In this document: one piece after another, positions 13,171 through 25,075 of the stretch
How positions within the stretch are numbered: position 1 is the stretch's first letter
Layout: each line of letters starts with the position of its first letter
Source of the DNA: Eulemur rufifrons
Taxonomy: Eukaryota; Chordata; Mammalia; Primates; Lemuridae
Assembly: GCF_041146395.1 (NCBI RefSeq)
Contig: NC_090984.1
Location: forward strand, 81,727,114 to 81,791,113
Reading direction: 5' to 3'
DNA: 64,000 nucleotides
The notes under the pieces: model-generated
What the model saw: only the letters and a program-made list of their open reading frames with translations
What the model was told of the DNA's origin: nothing
Database searches by the model: none
Translations under genes and position numbers: made by a program

Positions 13171-15090
13171 TAAGAGTGTTCAGGAATCAGAGGCTGTCCT
13201 AGTACGCAGTGAGATACATGAGTGAGCACGATTGTGAGGGGAGGAAACCATGTGTTGTAGGGTGAAGATGGGGTGTGATAAATATGCAGTTTTTGATCCT
13301 CTGTGTAGGAGCTGCAGAAGACAGACTAGGGTAGGGAGGCACCAGGGTAAAAGACAGGCATTAGCTGTCCCTTTAATATAATCTTTGTTTTCCCTGGCAA
13401 GAATGAAATCTTGTTCCAGACAGTTGCTTTAGATGCTTGATCTATAAAGAAAAATGGTGGAGGTCTTGGGATCTTTGTGAGGAAAACACTCTTAAAATTT
13501 TCTTGTAGTAGGGAGAAGAGAAAACATACAAGAACTGGAATTTAGACTATTGTATAATTAACATGAACTGAATTGAACTGGTCTAATACACAGTGAATCA
13601 TAAGACAAAGATGACTAAAAAATGGCACTGAGAAGGCAAACAGGAATTTCAATTTTTAAAAGAACATTCCACAAAATGGCTAATCCATGGATAAACAAGT
13701 AAGAGTTAAGAACCTCTAATTTTGCAAAAAGAAGGGGATTCTGTCATAATTATCCACTTTGAATTCAAAGGTATTCACAAGGCAAGAGCTAGGACCTTGC
13801 TAACAATTCAACACCTCAGTGCCTAGTACAGATGACTCAAATGCTTGTTTAACGAATAAAAAGCCTATCCACTACAGTTCATCTCAGTAGAATTGAACAA
13901 TGCTAGAGTTATCATAACATCACCTTGAAATGCTAGCACAAATAGGGGATAAATTAAACAAAAGCAAATAAGTAGGAAGAAGGATGTTTTCCTTCCATGT
14001 TGCCACCTGTGCAAAACAGCAACATACCCCAGAGGTGTCTACTGGTTAACTACCCATGTGACACAAGACCATTTCAGCTATATGCAGGACTGTTGTTGGA
14101 AGAATGGGATATATATGTGTGTGTACATATATATGCACCATGAACAAAGTCAATAAACAAAGCCGTTGCAAAAAACAAAGGAATGTTCCTTTAATACCCA
14201 TATGAGTTGCATTAATGCTCCCCCTTTGATACAGAGAACAAAAAGCACAGGTAATCTCAAACAATCTATTTCCTCTGGACCCTCCAAGAACTCAGTGGAT
14301 TTAGGGAATTTGTGTTTCCTTTTCTACCATGTTTTCTTTAAATCCTAAATTAAGAGTAACTTACACTCATTGTTTGTCTTAATACACAAGAGCACAATAC
14401 AAAGACAGAAGCTCTTATCCACAAATGTTAATGGGATGTTTTAAATCCCAAAGAGAGGAACTGCTAAAATAGGAAAAAACCCAGGAAGTTAGTATCACAT
14501 TTTTATCATCAACTAGAGACAAATGATCAAACTTCCGCCAGGAAAAGCATATTTCTATATGGGATAATATTTGTACACATGTCACTTTGACCCAATATTA
14601 GATTACTTACAGTTAGTTTAGAGACAGGGTTTCACACAGCTTTTTTTAGTCAGGCTCATCCATTAAAACAAGTTTTTTGTTTTTTTTTTTTAAATGCAAA
14701 TATCTGAATGTCAATATTCTTTCCTGTCCACTGTCTTCTGATATTTTTCCATGCTCACACTAGAACATCCTTCAGTGTATTTCCGTAAGCAGACTCAAAC
14801 TCCCTTCGATACCGTAAGCAAGCCTTAAAAAGCCTGTTATTACCACTCCCACCCCATCCCCCCCAAAAGTACAACAGTGGTTTGCAACAATGTGGTTAGT
14901 TCTGCTTGTTGGTAGCGATTAGAACAAGCTGTGAATCGAGGGTACTCTGAACGGAGTAAAAGGGACCCCAGCCGCTTCCTCCCCAGAATGCAACAATAAA
15001 AGCATCCTTCCCTATGCCCATACTTCACCAGAAAGTGGCCCTATTCCTAGGACCCAGTCGACCGCAGGACAAGGGCCCACCCTGCCTCAC

Positions 15091-15198
15091 CTTATAAACG
15101 TCCCCGTAGGTGCCGCTGCCGACCCTCTGAACTAGCTCGTAGTCCTGCTGCGGGTTCCGCCTCAGGATGTCCGCGGCAGGCCGCAGCGGGGCCTCCAT
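15091..15198 (-). CDS. MAP4K5: MAP4K5 first coding exon (residues 1-36)
   Basis: The minus strand opens with ATG at 15198-15196 in a strong start context (A at -3, G at +4) and encodes 36 codons: [20 protein letters not shown], then [16 protein letters not shown]. This ends in the kinase glycine-rich loop (GSGTYGDV), where ATP phosphates bind. It is followed at once by a GT donor ('gtgagg', read at 15090-15085). The peptide matches, as I recall it, the N-terminus of human MAP4K5 (KHS1/GCKR), a cytosolic Ste20/GCK-family serine/threonine kinase. That kinase acts upstream of MAP3Ks and JNK and ends in a citron-homology domain. The rest of the kinase is encoded beyond the left edge. The gene runs head-to-head with ATL1. 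Confidence 0.97.
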
Positions 15199-15654
15199 CT
15201 TCGCTCAGGGCCGGGCCCCCGCCGGCTCTGCCCGCGGCTCCCCGATTCCCGCTAACGAGGGGGAGCAGCGCCGCTTCTCAACATGGAGCCTCCGCCGCAG
15301 CAACTCCTGCACGACGGACGAACACAAGCGGGTCGGCATCGCGGGCTACTACCCCGAGCGCCCCGCACCCCCGCGGCCCAGCCCCTTCCTTTCTGTCCCG
15401 CCTGTGGCCGTGGAGAAGCGGGCCTGGAAGGGTCCCGGGCGCCCCGCCGCCCCGTTCCGGCCGCGGCCCTTCCCCCTCTCCGGCCGCCCGCGAACTGCCC
15501 GGCCCGGCCTCCTCGCCCGCCGGGGCCCAGCGCCGGCTCGGTACCTGAGGGGGGCGGCCCCGCTCTTTGTTGAGCGCAGAGCCCGGGACCTGCTTCCTCG
15601 ACGGCGCCCGCGTCCTCCTCCCCCGTGGCGGCCGACAGCCCTGGGTCTCGCGCA

Positions 15655-15678
15655 GCCGCCGCCGCCGCCGCCGCCGCC
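15655..15678 (-). repeat. (GGC)8 trinucleotide repeat in the likely MAP4K5 leader
   Basis: Eight perfect GCC units on the plus strand read as GGC on the MAP4K5 sense strand. They lie about 460-480 bp upstream of its start codon. Whether they are transcribed depends on the start site, which is not visible here. Confidence 0.9.
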
Positions 15679-15899
15679 ACCCGCCCGCCGCACCGCGCGT
15701 CCTCTCGCAGGCAGCAGAGGCGCGTACGATCGCCGCCGCCGCACCACGTTCCCCACCCGGGGCTGCGTCACTGGGAGACACGTTCCCGGCCAGCGTGGGT
15801 CGGCGCCCAGCGGCCCGCCCGAGCGCGCCGGCCGTGGGACCAGAGTGCCGCCCTGAGGCCTGGTGAGGACACGACACCCTCCTGACCTGGCCACCGCGG

Positions 15900-17330
15900 C
15901 CCCTTTGCTGGGTGCGTCCTTTCAGGGCCTAGAGCGCTCTCCTACCCACTCTCAGAGATAAGGGATAGCCCTGGGTATTCGTCGCCTGACAGGCCTTGGA
16001 TAAACCGTCCCTAGATTTGTCAGGTAAACTTGGAGGGTGACAAGTACAGGAAAAAGGGTGGGCGCGAGGGTGATGGGAATGCAGCCCTCCAAGTTCAAGA
16101 CGGAAAAGGTACGTTGAGGGCACTGGGCCAGAAGTAACCTGGCAGTGGGGAGCCGGGTAAGGAGGTGGGGGAGTGCCAGGTTAACTTAAGTCGCGGCACA
16201 CCCTACTGCACCTTCCTGTTTTGCAAACCATTCCCAGTGGTTCCAGTTTGAGGCTGCCCTGCACACTTGCACAACCTGTCTTCTACTTAGTTTTTCTGAG
16301 ACATTTCTGAAAGCCTGAATTCCTAGGATAATTCAATGGCCTTTATCCTTGTTGGGCACACACGGTATCTCACCGCCGGTATTGCACCTTTAATGGGATC
16401 GGGGTACTGCAGAAGCTAAAATACAGTCAGGGGCTGCAGCCTGATTCTGGCTCTACTGCTTCCTTAGTATGTGATCTGGGCTGGGACATCAGATTTGGCA
16501 ATATCTCGGTGTCCTTATCTGCAGCTTGAAGAGCATAAGGTTTTGCATCTGACACTCTAGAAAGTGTTTGTAAAGCATTTTACAGGGTTGTAAAGAGAGT
16601 TGTCAAATATAAGAGGTTTTAAATACATAACAATGCACAGGCTATGGAACAGGAGTTCAGGGAAGTAATTTCACAAGCTGTTTTGCAGTTTCAGTTCCTG
16701 TCTTGTTCTGAAGGTAGAAATTAAGTTGCCTGCATTATGTATACCGGCAAAGTTATTTCTAGAGTCTAGTATAGGTTTTGAACAGTAAACCCAGATATCA
16801 CTTAGCTACTGCATTTAGTGACTGAAAAATTACAAAAGAGCAAGTTGTAGATGTAGGCATGTGGCTTTGAACATCCAATTCAATTCTGTTCTTGGGAAAT
16901 ATGCTCCTTGTTGATAATTATAATCAATTGTATAATGTAGAAATTAAATTCACACCTTAACAGGACAGGGAATATATGTAATTTCTTGTGCTCCATGCAC
17001 AAAGGGCACTTATTTAGAGAACATAAGTAAGCCCAGACTTACATGCTCCATGGACAAAGCCTATGTGTTTACTGCATTGAAAAAATTGTTGAAGAACAGT
17101 TCCTTCTTTCAAAGCTTCTTGGCACTTGTTTTGGTGGGCACATAACTTTTGGCTTCGATGACTCAAAATCTCTTCAAATGTTCTGTTGGTATCTTAGTAC
17201 TTGCTTACTGTCATAGATTCATTTTTTTTCCCCCCTCTGACCCTATAAACATTGATCCTTTCTCTAATCTGAAATTCATTTATTCTTATTTATAACTGTA
17301 TTATTCCATAGAGAATTTGAGGTAGCATAT
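15900..17330. other. Spacer downstream of the CpG island, no gene seen
   Basis: GC content falls from the island edge to AT-rich sequence. I see no exon, repeat of known type or RNA gene. Confidence 0.6.
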
Positions 17331-17677
17331 AGAAAATACAGGCCGGGCACAGTGGCTCACGCCTGTAATCCTAGCACTCTGGGAGGCCGAGGCAGGTGGG
17401 TGGTTTGAGCTCAGGAGTTCGAGACCATCCTGAGCAAGAGCAAGACCCCGTTTCTACTAAAAGTAGAAAGAAAGTATATGGACAGCTAAAAATATATATA
17501 GAAAAATTAGCGAGGCATGGTGGCGCATAACTGTAGTCCCAGCTACTCGGGAGGCTGAGGCAGTTGGATAGCTTGAACCCAGAAGTTTGAGGTTGCTGTG
17601 AGCTAGGCTGACGCCATGGCACTCTAGCCCTGGCAACAGAGTGAGACTCTGTCTCAAAAAAAAGAAAAGAAAATACA
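17331..17677 (+). repeat. Strepsirrhine-type Alu with 10-bp target duplication
   Basis: A complete Alu starts at 17341 with 'ggccgggcacagtggctcac' and ends in an A-rich tail at about 17667. The 10-bp 'agaaaataca' is repeated exactly at 17331-17340 and 17668-17677. The arms and the 'gctgtgagctaggctgacgc' segment are of strepsirrhine type. Confidence 0.95.
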
Positions 17678-19400
17678 TACTGTAACATAAGATAAACATA
17701 AGCAAGTGAAGAAACTAGTATGAAGTTAGAGAGAAGAAAAATAGGAAACCAGAACAATGGAATAAATTAGCCAAAGAAGGGATTTTATAGTGTTTTTGAG
17801 ATCTAGGTGAACCAATTGATCAAGAAAGAGGTGCATGTTTTCCTGATGCTAACACTACAGAAAATTTTATCTCATGAGCCTTTATAAAGTAGAAATTTAA
17901 TGCCCAGTTTGAGACAAGGATAAATATCCTGACAATCCTTTAAGCATGTTATTTTTGAAACACAACATTTAAAATGAATTAGGCAGTAAAAAGTTTGAGG
18001 TCATAGTCTTCAACAAGACCCTGGAGAGCAGATATTTTTATATTGCCAGTCATAGCAGTTCCATATGCTTTGTCCATCAACCCAGAAGCAGATAGCATGG
18101 AAAAAGTTGAAATTCTATGTGGTGGTTAAAAAATGTGTCTGCTATAATCATTATTTTACTTGTACCACAGTTGATGCCAAGAGGAAAACATTTGCTTTAT
18201 GTTAACGCCAAAAGAATCTTAAGGATTTTAAAATACTGGTTGAGTTAGTTTTAACAAGATCAGTGAAGTAGATTGGTTGGTAAAGAAATTCAGATTTAAT
18301 TTCCTTAAGATAAACATATAGTGAATAAATTTATTTTTATCGTAAACAATTAAACACATAATTTCAAGGTTGAAGTTTATATAGTAATAAATCATTGTAG
18401 CTAACAGGAGAGTTTCTACAAACCACCCAACATTATAATGACAAGATGTAGAATAAGTATAGCTTGATATGGGTCCTTCATCACAACTTAATTGTCATAT
18501 ATGCTTAGTGTCTTCGTGATATCTGACATGTAAATATTTTTCAGCTTTTATTCTTATCTATATAACAAACTATAAGGGTTTTTTTCTCTGTTTTGTAGTG
18601 TTTTTCCCCTATTTCAAAGTTCTTAAGTAAAATGCTAATTGTAATCTGTGGCCTCTAGTTTCAACTCTAATTTTAGCCAAGGGTGAATTTTAAAAAATTT
18701 GAGACATAAATGTCTTTATCTTTTACATAGCTAATTTTCATAATTTATTATCCAAGAAAAAATGGCTAATCAAAACCTTAAAATATGATAGGACAGAGCA
18801 TAAGGACAATAGTTTTGGCTATGGAACATACAGGTTTAAACAATACAGTAATCTGATGAATCTTCCAACTTAAAGTAGTTGCAAAATGTAACTGTGTGTG
18901 ATTGAGTTGACTGAAGAGCGTAAGGTTTATATTGGTTAAATGTAAATCAATTAAATGTTGGAAGACATTGCCACAATTGTGATTTGGATTTTCAAATAGT
19001 TATTAAACTATTCTTTCTATTACTAATTAGGGCCATTTGTCTGCTGAGGCAAAACCATATTTTTCAAGTAGAGGGAAATGCTTGTATTTTGTTCTGGGTA
19101 GCAATAGAACATGTATGGTATTCAGAATCACTATCATCAGGTCATTATGATAAGAGTTTTAAAAAGAAGAAGTAAAGAAGACAGTACACAGCCCTCTTTT
19201 ATCCAGCTTGAATTGACCATAGGATATGTTAAGAAGTTGTTTCTATTAATCAATATCCTCAGAGTGGTTTTAAGGTTTATATGAGAATTGGTAGAAGGAT
19301 TTCTATATTCAACTCACAAATTGGTTCTGTTTGCAAATTCAATAGCTAAAAAAAGATAATGGTTACAAATAATCTTATGCTTTTCCTTATCACTTTCCTC
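17678..19400. other. AT-rich spacer, nothing recognised
   Basis: I see no supported gene or dated repeat. Short open frames are at chance level. Confidence 0.55.
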
Positions 19401-19645
19401 ACATTATGTTAGGTATAATGTTCAGAAGGGTGCCTAAAATTTGCCTGTACCTCATATAGACTAGTGTTTTGAGCAGAAGAGGCCACAATGCTTGACAGTG
19501 ACCCTATCCGACAGCTATATAGCTCTTGCAGGATTCCAATAAGCTCTCCTTTTCTTTGTCCCTTCAGGGCAAGGATGATATGGCTTCCCACTGTTGGTAA
19601 TCACAGGATGCTTTGCTATCCCTTGTTGATTACCTTAACCCTGTC

Positions 19646-19859
19646 CTCATTTTTACATTTTATTTTATTTTATTTATTTATTTATTAAATAGAGACAAGG
19701 TCTTACTATGCTGCCCAGGCTGGAGTATGGTGACTATTCACAGGCACAATCATACTGCACTGCGACCTCGAACTCCTGGCCTCAAACGAATCATTCACCT
19801 CAGTCTCCCTAGTAGGTGGGACTACTGGCATGCACCACCATACCTGACTCTCATTTTTA
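19646..19859 (-). repeat. 7SL/Alu monomer (FLAM-like) with target duplication
   Basis: An antisense monomer ('ctgcccaggctggagtatgg' to 'caccaccatacctgac') has its TTTA/TTTTA-rich tail at 19656-19690. The 10-bp 'ctcattttta' flanks it at 19646-19655 and 19850-19859. It sits inside the LTR-like part of the ERV-L relic. Confidence 0.85.
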
Positions 19860-22005
19860 TAAATAATCCTTTCATTAGAATATCTTTCTGTGCTATCTCT
19901 TTCTTCCCAGAATCCTGATTGATATAGGGATTAGAAGTACTCTCAGAAAAGAGACCCTTGAAATGGCTTTCTGGGATGGCATTACTCATGTATCTAATGG
20001 TTACCTGTATAAACTACCTATCAAGAAAAGTGAAACAATGGTATTCTATAGTATCGGGTGGCATCACAACTACACATATACCCATCAGTAGTTGGCATGA
20101 GATGGAGTGTCAGTATAGGTTCCAGCACTGGAAGATCAATCTCTAGCACCTAGCTGCTATGATAGTGATGATTAATAAAATTGGCTGCTCTGACTGATTC
20201 CATGAGAATACATGAGGAAAAAGAAAAATAGAGAGCCTTGAGTTCCAAACTTAAGGCACAACAAGAAAATCAGAAAGCTTCTTTGACAGCTTTGAAGATA
20301 AGACTGAGGACAAAGCCCAGGGCTTGACTATAAAGGCTACAACATTGCAGTTGTCAATTAAATGTGATACCTAGTTCTGTTCTACTAAGGTAAGGGCACT
20401 GGTGGAGAAGGCCTGGGACCCTGTGACACAGGATGAGGGGCAATGAGCAGATATGAATGAGACTGAGAACTTTGAACAAGAGTTAGGTAGAGTTTTACTA
20501 TAGCCCTGATGGACAAGTACAAGGCCTGCTCTTGGAGGAGAGCTTATATACTGAAGAAGTTATAGGATCTTGCCAAATACTTACCTGGGATTCAGATTTG
20601 ATGTGTAAATGAGCATCTGAAGGTCCTTCTAAGTGGCTTATTTCAAGCTTGTTCTCAATAATAGCTTACAGTCTATATGCTGAGATGCCAGAATTTCCCT
20701 GACATACTGTAGAGGAAGGAATCTCAGGCTTATGGAAATGTTGGATTTACTCAGTTATATGCATTCTGCTTAGTCACATTCTATCCATTCTAGCCCTAGG
20801 AAGGTCCATATAATTTACCTTTATCCAGACATTTGAATAAGAGGGCACAGATATCTTTGAAAAATTCTTTGGTGGCTGTCCTTAATAGGTTGGAGATGAT
20901 GATTGGGATCTATGATGTTAGTGGGAATATTGAGACCCTGATAGAGGCCAGGTGGCTTAACTGTCAGAGACATGTTCAGCACAATTACCATGATAACCCT
21001 CAGGTAGAATTGATAATCAGGGTGTTTTCAATGCAAGGATATGTGGTGGTATCCTCTTGATCTCTGAATCTCTAGGAATGAATAAAACCATCAGCCTACT
21101 TAAGTGCTTCTTGACATATGTAAGTGGAAAAATTCTAGGACTCATGGACAGAAACCTAACTGAAGTCACTGTGATAGAGTACAGGATAATAGAAACAATA
21201 CCCAATTCTTAGACTTAAACCAATTCACAAACCTAGAGTCCCTTAATTAAGGGGGAGGCCAGATTCCCTTGAGGAAGGATCTTGCAGTGTAGTCAGGTAT
21301 AAACAGTGAATCTTCCCTGAGGCCACTTCTAGAGGTATCTGTGGCCTTTTACCAGGGTGACTGTGAACTGAGGAATGGGAAGTTCTCACACCTTCTAGAG
21401 GTTATTAGATGTTAGCCCTGAACACTAATCCCTACCGTCTCAAAATACCACTAGAAGTCCAGTGATCGGAGTGCAGATTTGAGAAAGTCAAGTGTACTCT
21501 TGGTTTAGGTCCATTTCATAATGGGTGCAGTGGGACTAAATGTTGCGAACACATATTCGATTGCCCACCAACCAAGAACCAAACATAAGAGCCAAGTGTT
21601 GGTGAAGGAAAGGTGGTTTGTTCAAGTGCTGGCAGCCTGAGGAAATGATGCCCTATTGTCAAAGACCATCTATCTCCTCTGCTTCCTGAACAACATATAA
21701 AGGGAAGGGGTAAAAGGGGTAGGTGGCAGAAAGCAAGCTTTGTGCAAGTCATCATGACTTGCTTGATGGTTATCAGCAAACCATAGGTGGATCTTTTCAT
21801 CAGCAGTCTGCGGTTGGCCTGTTCTGGACTCTTGATCTGTTTTTCCTCAAGGTCATTTTCTAATCGTGTCCCCTGCAGCTGTGTATGTGGGCAATAGGTT
21901 AATTCTAAGCTTTTAAGACAGAACAAGCCAAAAGCATACTGGAATAAAAATGGCTTCCCTTAGCTAGCCTAGTGTTATAGTCTGGCCCTTGGGGTACAAT
22001 TACAT

Positions 22006-22263
22006 AAAGATCCAGCTTTTTCTGTATATTTGTTTATGATTTGTGTAATAATCATTGATGCAAAATGTTGCTGATCCATACTATACGAAATGGCTCCTGT
22101 TCGCCATATTTATTCCTGTGCTAGAAGCAGTATACAAAGAGTAGAAATTTGTCACAAAGCTTTTATATTTCGAGCTCTTTATTTAAACTTGTTGGAATAT
22201 GTGCATAAACCTTGTTTCTTTTATGTAATAAACTAGAGTAATATATGAAAAAAAAAAGATCCA
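22006..22263 (+). pseudogene. Short 5'-truncated retrocopy of a polyadenylated RNA, source unknown
   Basis: A 240-bp insert (22015-22254) ends with AATAAA at 22227-22232, then 15 bases, then a run of ten As from 22248. It is flanked by the 9-bp 'aaagatcca' at 22006-22014 and 22255-22263. These are the hallmarks of L1-mediated retroposition of the 3' end of an mRNA. The body has no long open frame, as expected for 3' UTR. I do not recognise the parent gene. Some As of the repeat are ambiguous with the tail. Confidence 0.6.
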
Positions 22264-22477
22264 TTTTAGGGTTATTTTTTCCAGTCCCAAATGTATGTGA
22301 GAATACATATATTGAGTAGCAGAATCCCTATGTTAGGTTTCTGGGGGAATACAGGCTGTTATAATTGGTAGGGCCAAGTAAAACCACCCTAGGTAGCATC
22401 TCCCCCATGCCAAAGAAGAAAGCCAAAATTAAACTTTAGCACTAGGGAAATTACTGAGATTAGTGCCACCATTAGCA

Positions 22478-24885
22478 ATATGAGAGATGCTTTTTATTTA
22501 ATCAAGTCCCATTGATTTATTTTTGTTGTTGCTGTAATTGCCTTTGGGGTCTTAGTCATAAATTCTTTGCCTAGGCTGATATATAGAAGACTTTTTCTTA
22601 CATTTTCTTCTAGAATTTTTATGGTTTTGTGTCTTACTTTTAATTCTTTTATCCATCTTGAATTAATTTTTGTAAGTGGTAAGATATAGGGGTCCTGTTT
22701 CATTCTTCTGCATGTGGCTATCCAATTTTCCCAGCACCATTTATTGAATAGGGCTTCTTTTCCCCAGTGTATATTATTGTCTGCTTTGTCAAAGATCAGT
22801 GGGTTATAGATAGATGGTTTTATATCTGGGTTCTCTGTTCTGTTCCATTGGTCTGTGTTTCTATTTTTGTACCAATACCATGCTGTTTTGGTAACTATAG
22901 CCTTGTAGTATAGTTTGAAGTCTGGTAATGTGATGCTTCTAGATTTGTTCTTTTTGCTTACGATTGCTTTGGCTATTCGGGCTATTTTCTGGTTCCATAT
23001 GAAGTGTAGAATTATTTTTTGAAGGCCTGTGAAATATGATGTTGGTATTTTGATGGGGATTGCATTGAATTTGTAAATCACTTTGGGCAATATGGACATT
23101 TTAACAACGTTAATTCTACTGATCCACAAGGATCGTATGTTTTTCCATTTATTTGTGTCATCTGCGATTTCTTTCCTCAGCGTTTTGTAGTTCTTGTAGT
23201 GATCTTTCGCCTCCTTGGTTAAGTATGTTCCTAAGTATTTTATTTTCTTTGTGGCTATTGTGAATGGTATTGAGTCTTTGATATGACTCTCAGCTTGACT
23301 GTTACTGGTAAATAGAAATTATACTGATTTGTGTGCATTGATTTTATAATGTAAGGCTTTGCTGAATTTAAATTAAAAATTAAATTAAAAAGCTTCTTCG
23401 CAGCAAAGGAAATAATCAACAGAGCAAATAGACAAACTACAGAATGGGAGAAAATATTCACAAACTATACATCCAATCAAGGGCTAATATCCAGAATTTA
23501 CAAAGAACTCAAGGCAATCAGCAAGAAAAAAATCAAATAAGCCCATCAAAAAGTGGGTAAAAGACATGAACAGAAGCTTTTCAAAATAAGATAGACAAAA
23601 GGCCAAAAAACATATGAAAAAATGCTCAGCGTCACTAATCATCAGGGAAATGCAAATTAAAACCACAATGAGATATCACCTTACCCCTGTCTGAATGGCT
23701 TTTATTAAAAATTCCCAAAATAATAGATGCTGGCATGGATGCAGAAAGAAAGTAATGCTTATATACTGTTGGTGGGACTGTAAATTAGTACAACCTCTTT
23801 GAAAAACAGCAAGGAGATTTCTCAAAGAACTAAAAGTACACCTACTATTCAATCCAGCAATCCTACTACTGGGTATCTACCCAAAGGAAAAGAAGTCACT
23901 TTATCAAAAAGACGCCTGTACACGAATGTTTATTGCAGCACAATGCAAAATAGCAAAGATGTGTAATCAACCCAAATGTCCATCAATTCATGAATGGATT
24001 AACAAAATGCAGTGTGTGTGTGTGTGTGTGTGTGTACATATACATATTTATATAGATATATATACATATACATACACACACACACACACACACACCCCAT
24101 GGAGTACTACTCAGCCATGAAAAGGAATGAACTAGTGTCTTTTGCAGCAATTTGGATGGAACTGGAGACCATTATCCTAAGTGAAGTATCTCAAGAATGG
24201 AAAAACAAATACTACATGTACTTTCTAATAATTTGGAACTAATTGATGGGCACAGAGAGAAATAAAAATTGTTGGAAATCAAGAAGGGGGGATGAGGGAG
24301 AAGAGGAGAGGTAAAAAACTTACCTAACAGGTACAATGAACAGTATTCAGGTGATGGAAACACTTATAGCACTTACTAAAGCATTATAAAATCTATCCAT
24401 GTAACAAAAACATTTGTACCCTCTTAATAATTTGAAATACAAAAAATTCAAAAAAAATAAAAGAAAAGGAGAAAGAGGAAATACTGAAGAAGACCTAACA
24501 GCTCTTGGTAACATCTCTCCCACATGCAAAGTACACTCACACCTCTTTTCCAAGAGCCCTAAGTCTCTTATCATTATGGCATTAACATACAGTCCAGGAT
24601 CTCACCATATCAATTAGGTGTAAGTAGGACGAGGCTCCTTGGGAACAGCTCCTGTGTTCCTTTAGTAGCTCCTTTACTAGCATTTTGAAAAACTGTGAAC
24701 TAAAGAGACAAGTGACATGCTTGAGGTACACACAACATACAACGGCAGGACAGGCAGAGGATAACCATCATAAACCCTACTGCTCAGAAAGACTTCTGCT
24801 CTCTGAGATTTCTTCCTTTTCAATAAAATGTAGCCCATGTTTGCAAAAAAAAAAAAAAAAAAAAAATCTGAAAGATATGTCTTTC
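22478..24885 (+). mobile_element. L1 insertion with 5' inversion and a probable 3' transduction
   Basis: The left part (about 22494-23365) is L1 ORF2 on the minus strand, including a 211-codon open stretch (22494-23129) ending WDLIK. The right part (about 23380-24455) is L1 on the plus strand and starts with codons LKSFFAAKE. In L1 ORF2 these two peptides are directly consecutive, so the halves are adjacent pieces of one L1 with the 5' piece flipped. This is the twin-priming signature. After the L1 end near 24455 come about 390 bp of other sequence, AATAAA at 24822-24827 and A22 at 24845-24866, consistent with 3' transduction. Diverged flanks 'tgagagatgcttt' (22481-22493) and 'tgaaagatatgtcttt' (24869-24884) look like an aged target duplication. 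ERV-L-like sequence seems to resume after it. Confidence 0.85.
24012..24095. repeat. Palindromic microsatellite: (GT)n, AT-rich core, (AC)n
   Basis: About 12 GT units are followed by a roughly 40-bp TA/CATA core and about 11 AC units. The two arms are reverse complements, so the tract could fold into a hairpin with a 20-odd bp GT/AC stem. It lies within the plus-strand part of the L1, just before 'ggagtactactcagcc'. Confidence 0.95.
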
Positions 24886-25075
24886 CCTTTTAATTCATCT
24901 GTTTGACTCATCTAATAGCCAAATTAGTTTTCGAGAATATCTATGGATTATTAAAAATTTAATCAAATATTGATGCTGTAAAAATAAGTAATTCAAAATC
25001 TAAGCTGTTAGAACTTTAAAATATTTTGAGCATTAAGGGAATATGATTATGGGACCCCAGTCACAGTCAGGTAGC

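Larger units (their letters stand above)
15061..15900. promoter_or_regulatory. CpG island and promoter region of MAP4K5 (possibly bidirectional)
   Basis: The interval is strongly GC-rich and dense in CG dinucleotides, against AT-rich flanks. It covers the MAP4K5 start codon and everything upstream on the minus strand, so it holds the MAP4K5 5' leader and promoter. No clear TATA box is seen. Several long open frames on both strands (up to 229 codons) come from the scarcity of stop codons in GC-rich DNA. On the plus strand 'gaggcctg' followed by 'gtgagg' (GT at 15863-15864) looks like a 5' splice site. It could belong to an upstream non-coding ATL1 exon. That part is inference. Confidence 0.85.

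Noticed and set aside
15167..15894. Several overlapping open frames of 86-229 codons on both strands of the first CpG island
   Set aside because: GC-rich DNA has few stop codons. The frames are Pro/Arg/Ala-rich, overlap one another, show no domain, and some use non-ATG starts.
21746..21768. Near-perfect short palindrome (gcaagtcat / atgacttgc)
   Set aside because: Too short and isolated; no paired site, terminator or binding-site context supports a function.
21516..21926. 136-codon minus-strand ORF in the intergenic region
   Set aside because: No recognisable domain, no promoter or splice context, and it lies across a junction of old repeat sequence.
22494..23129. 211-codon minus-strand ORF as a possible gene
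   Set aside because: It is L1 ORF2 sequence in the inverted half of the L1 insertion.
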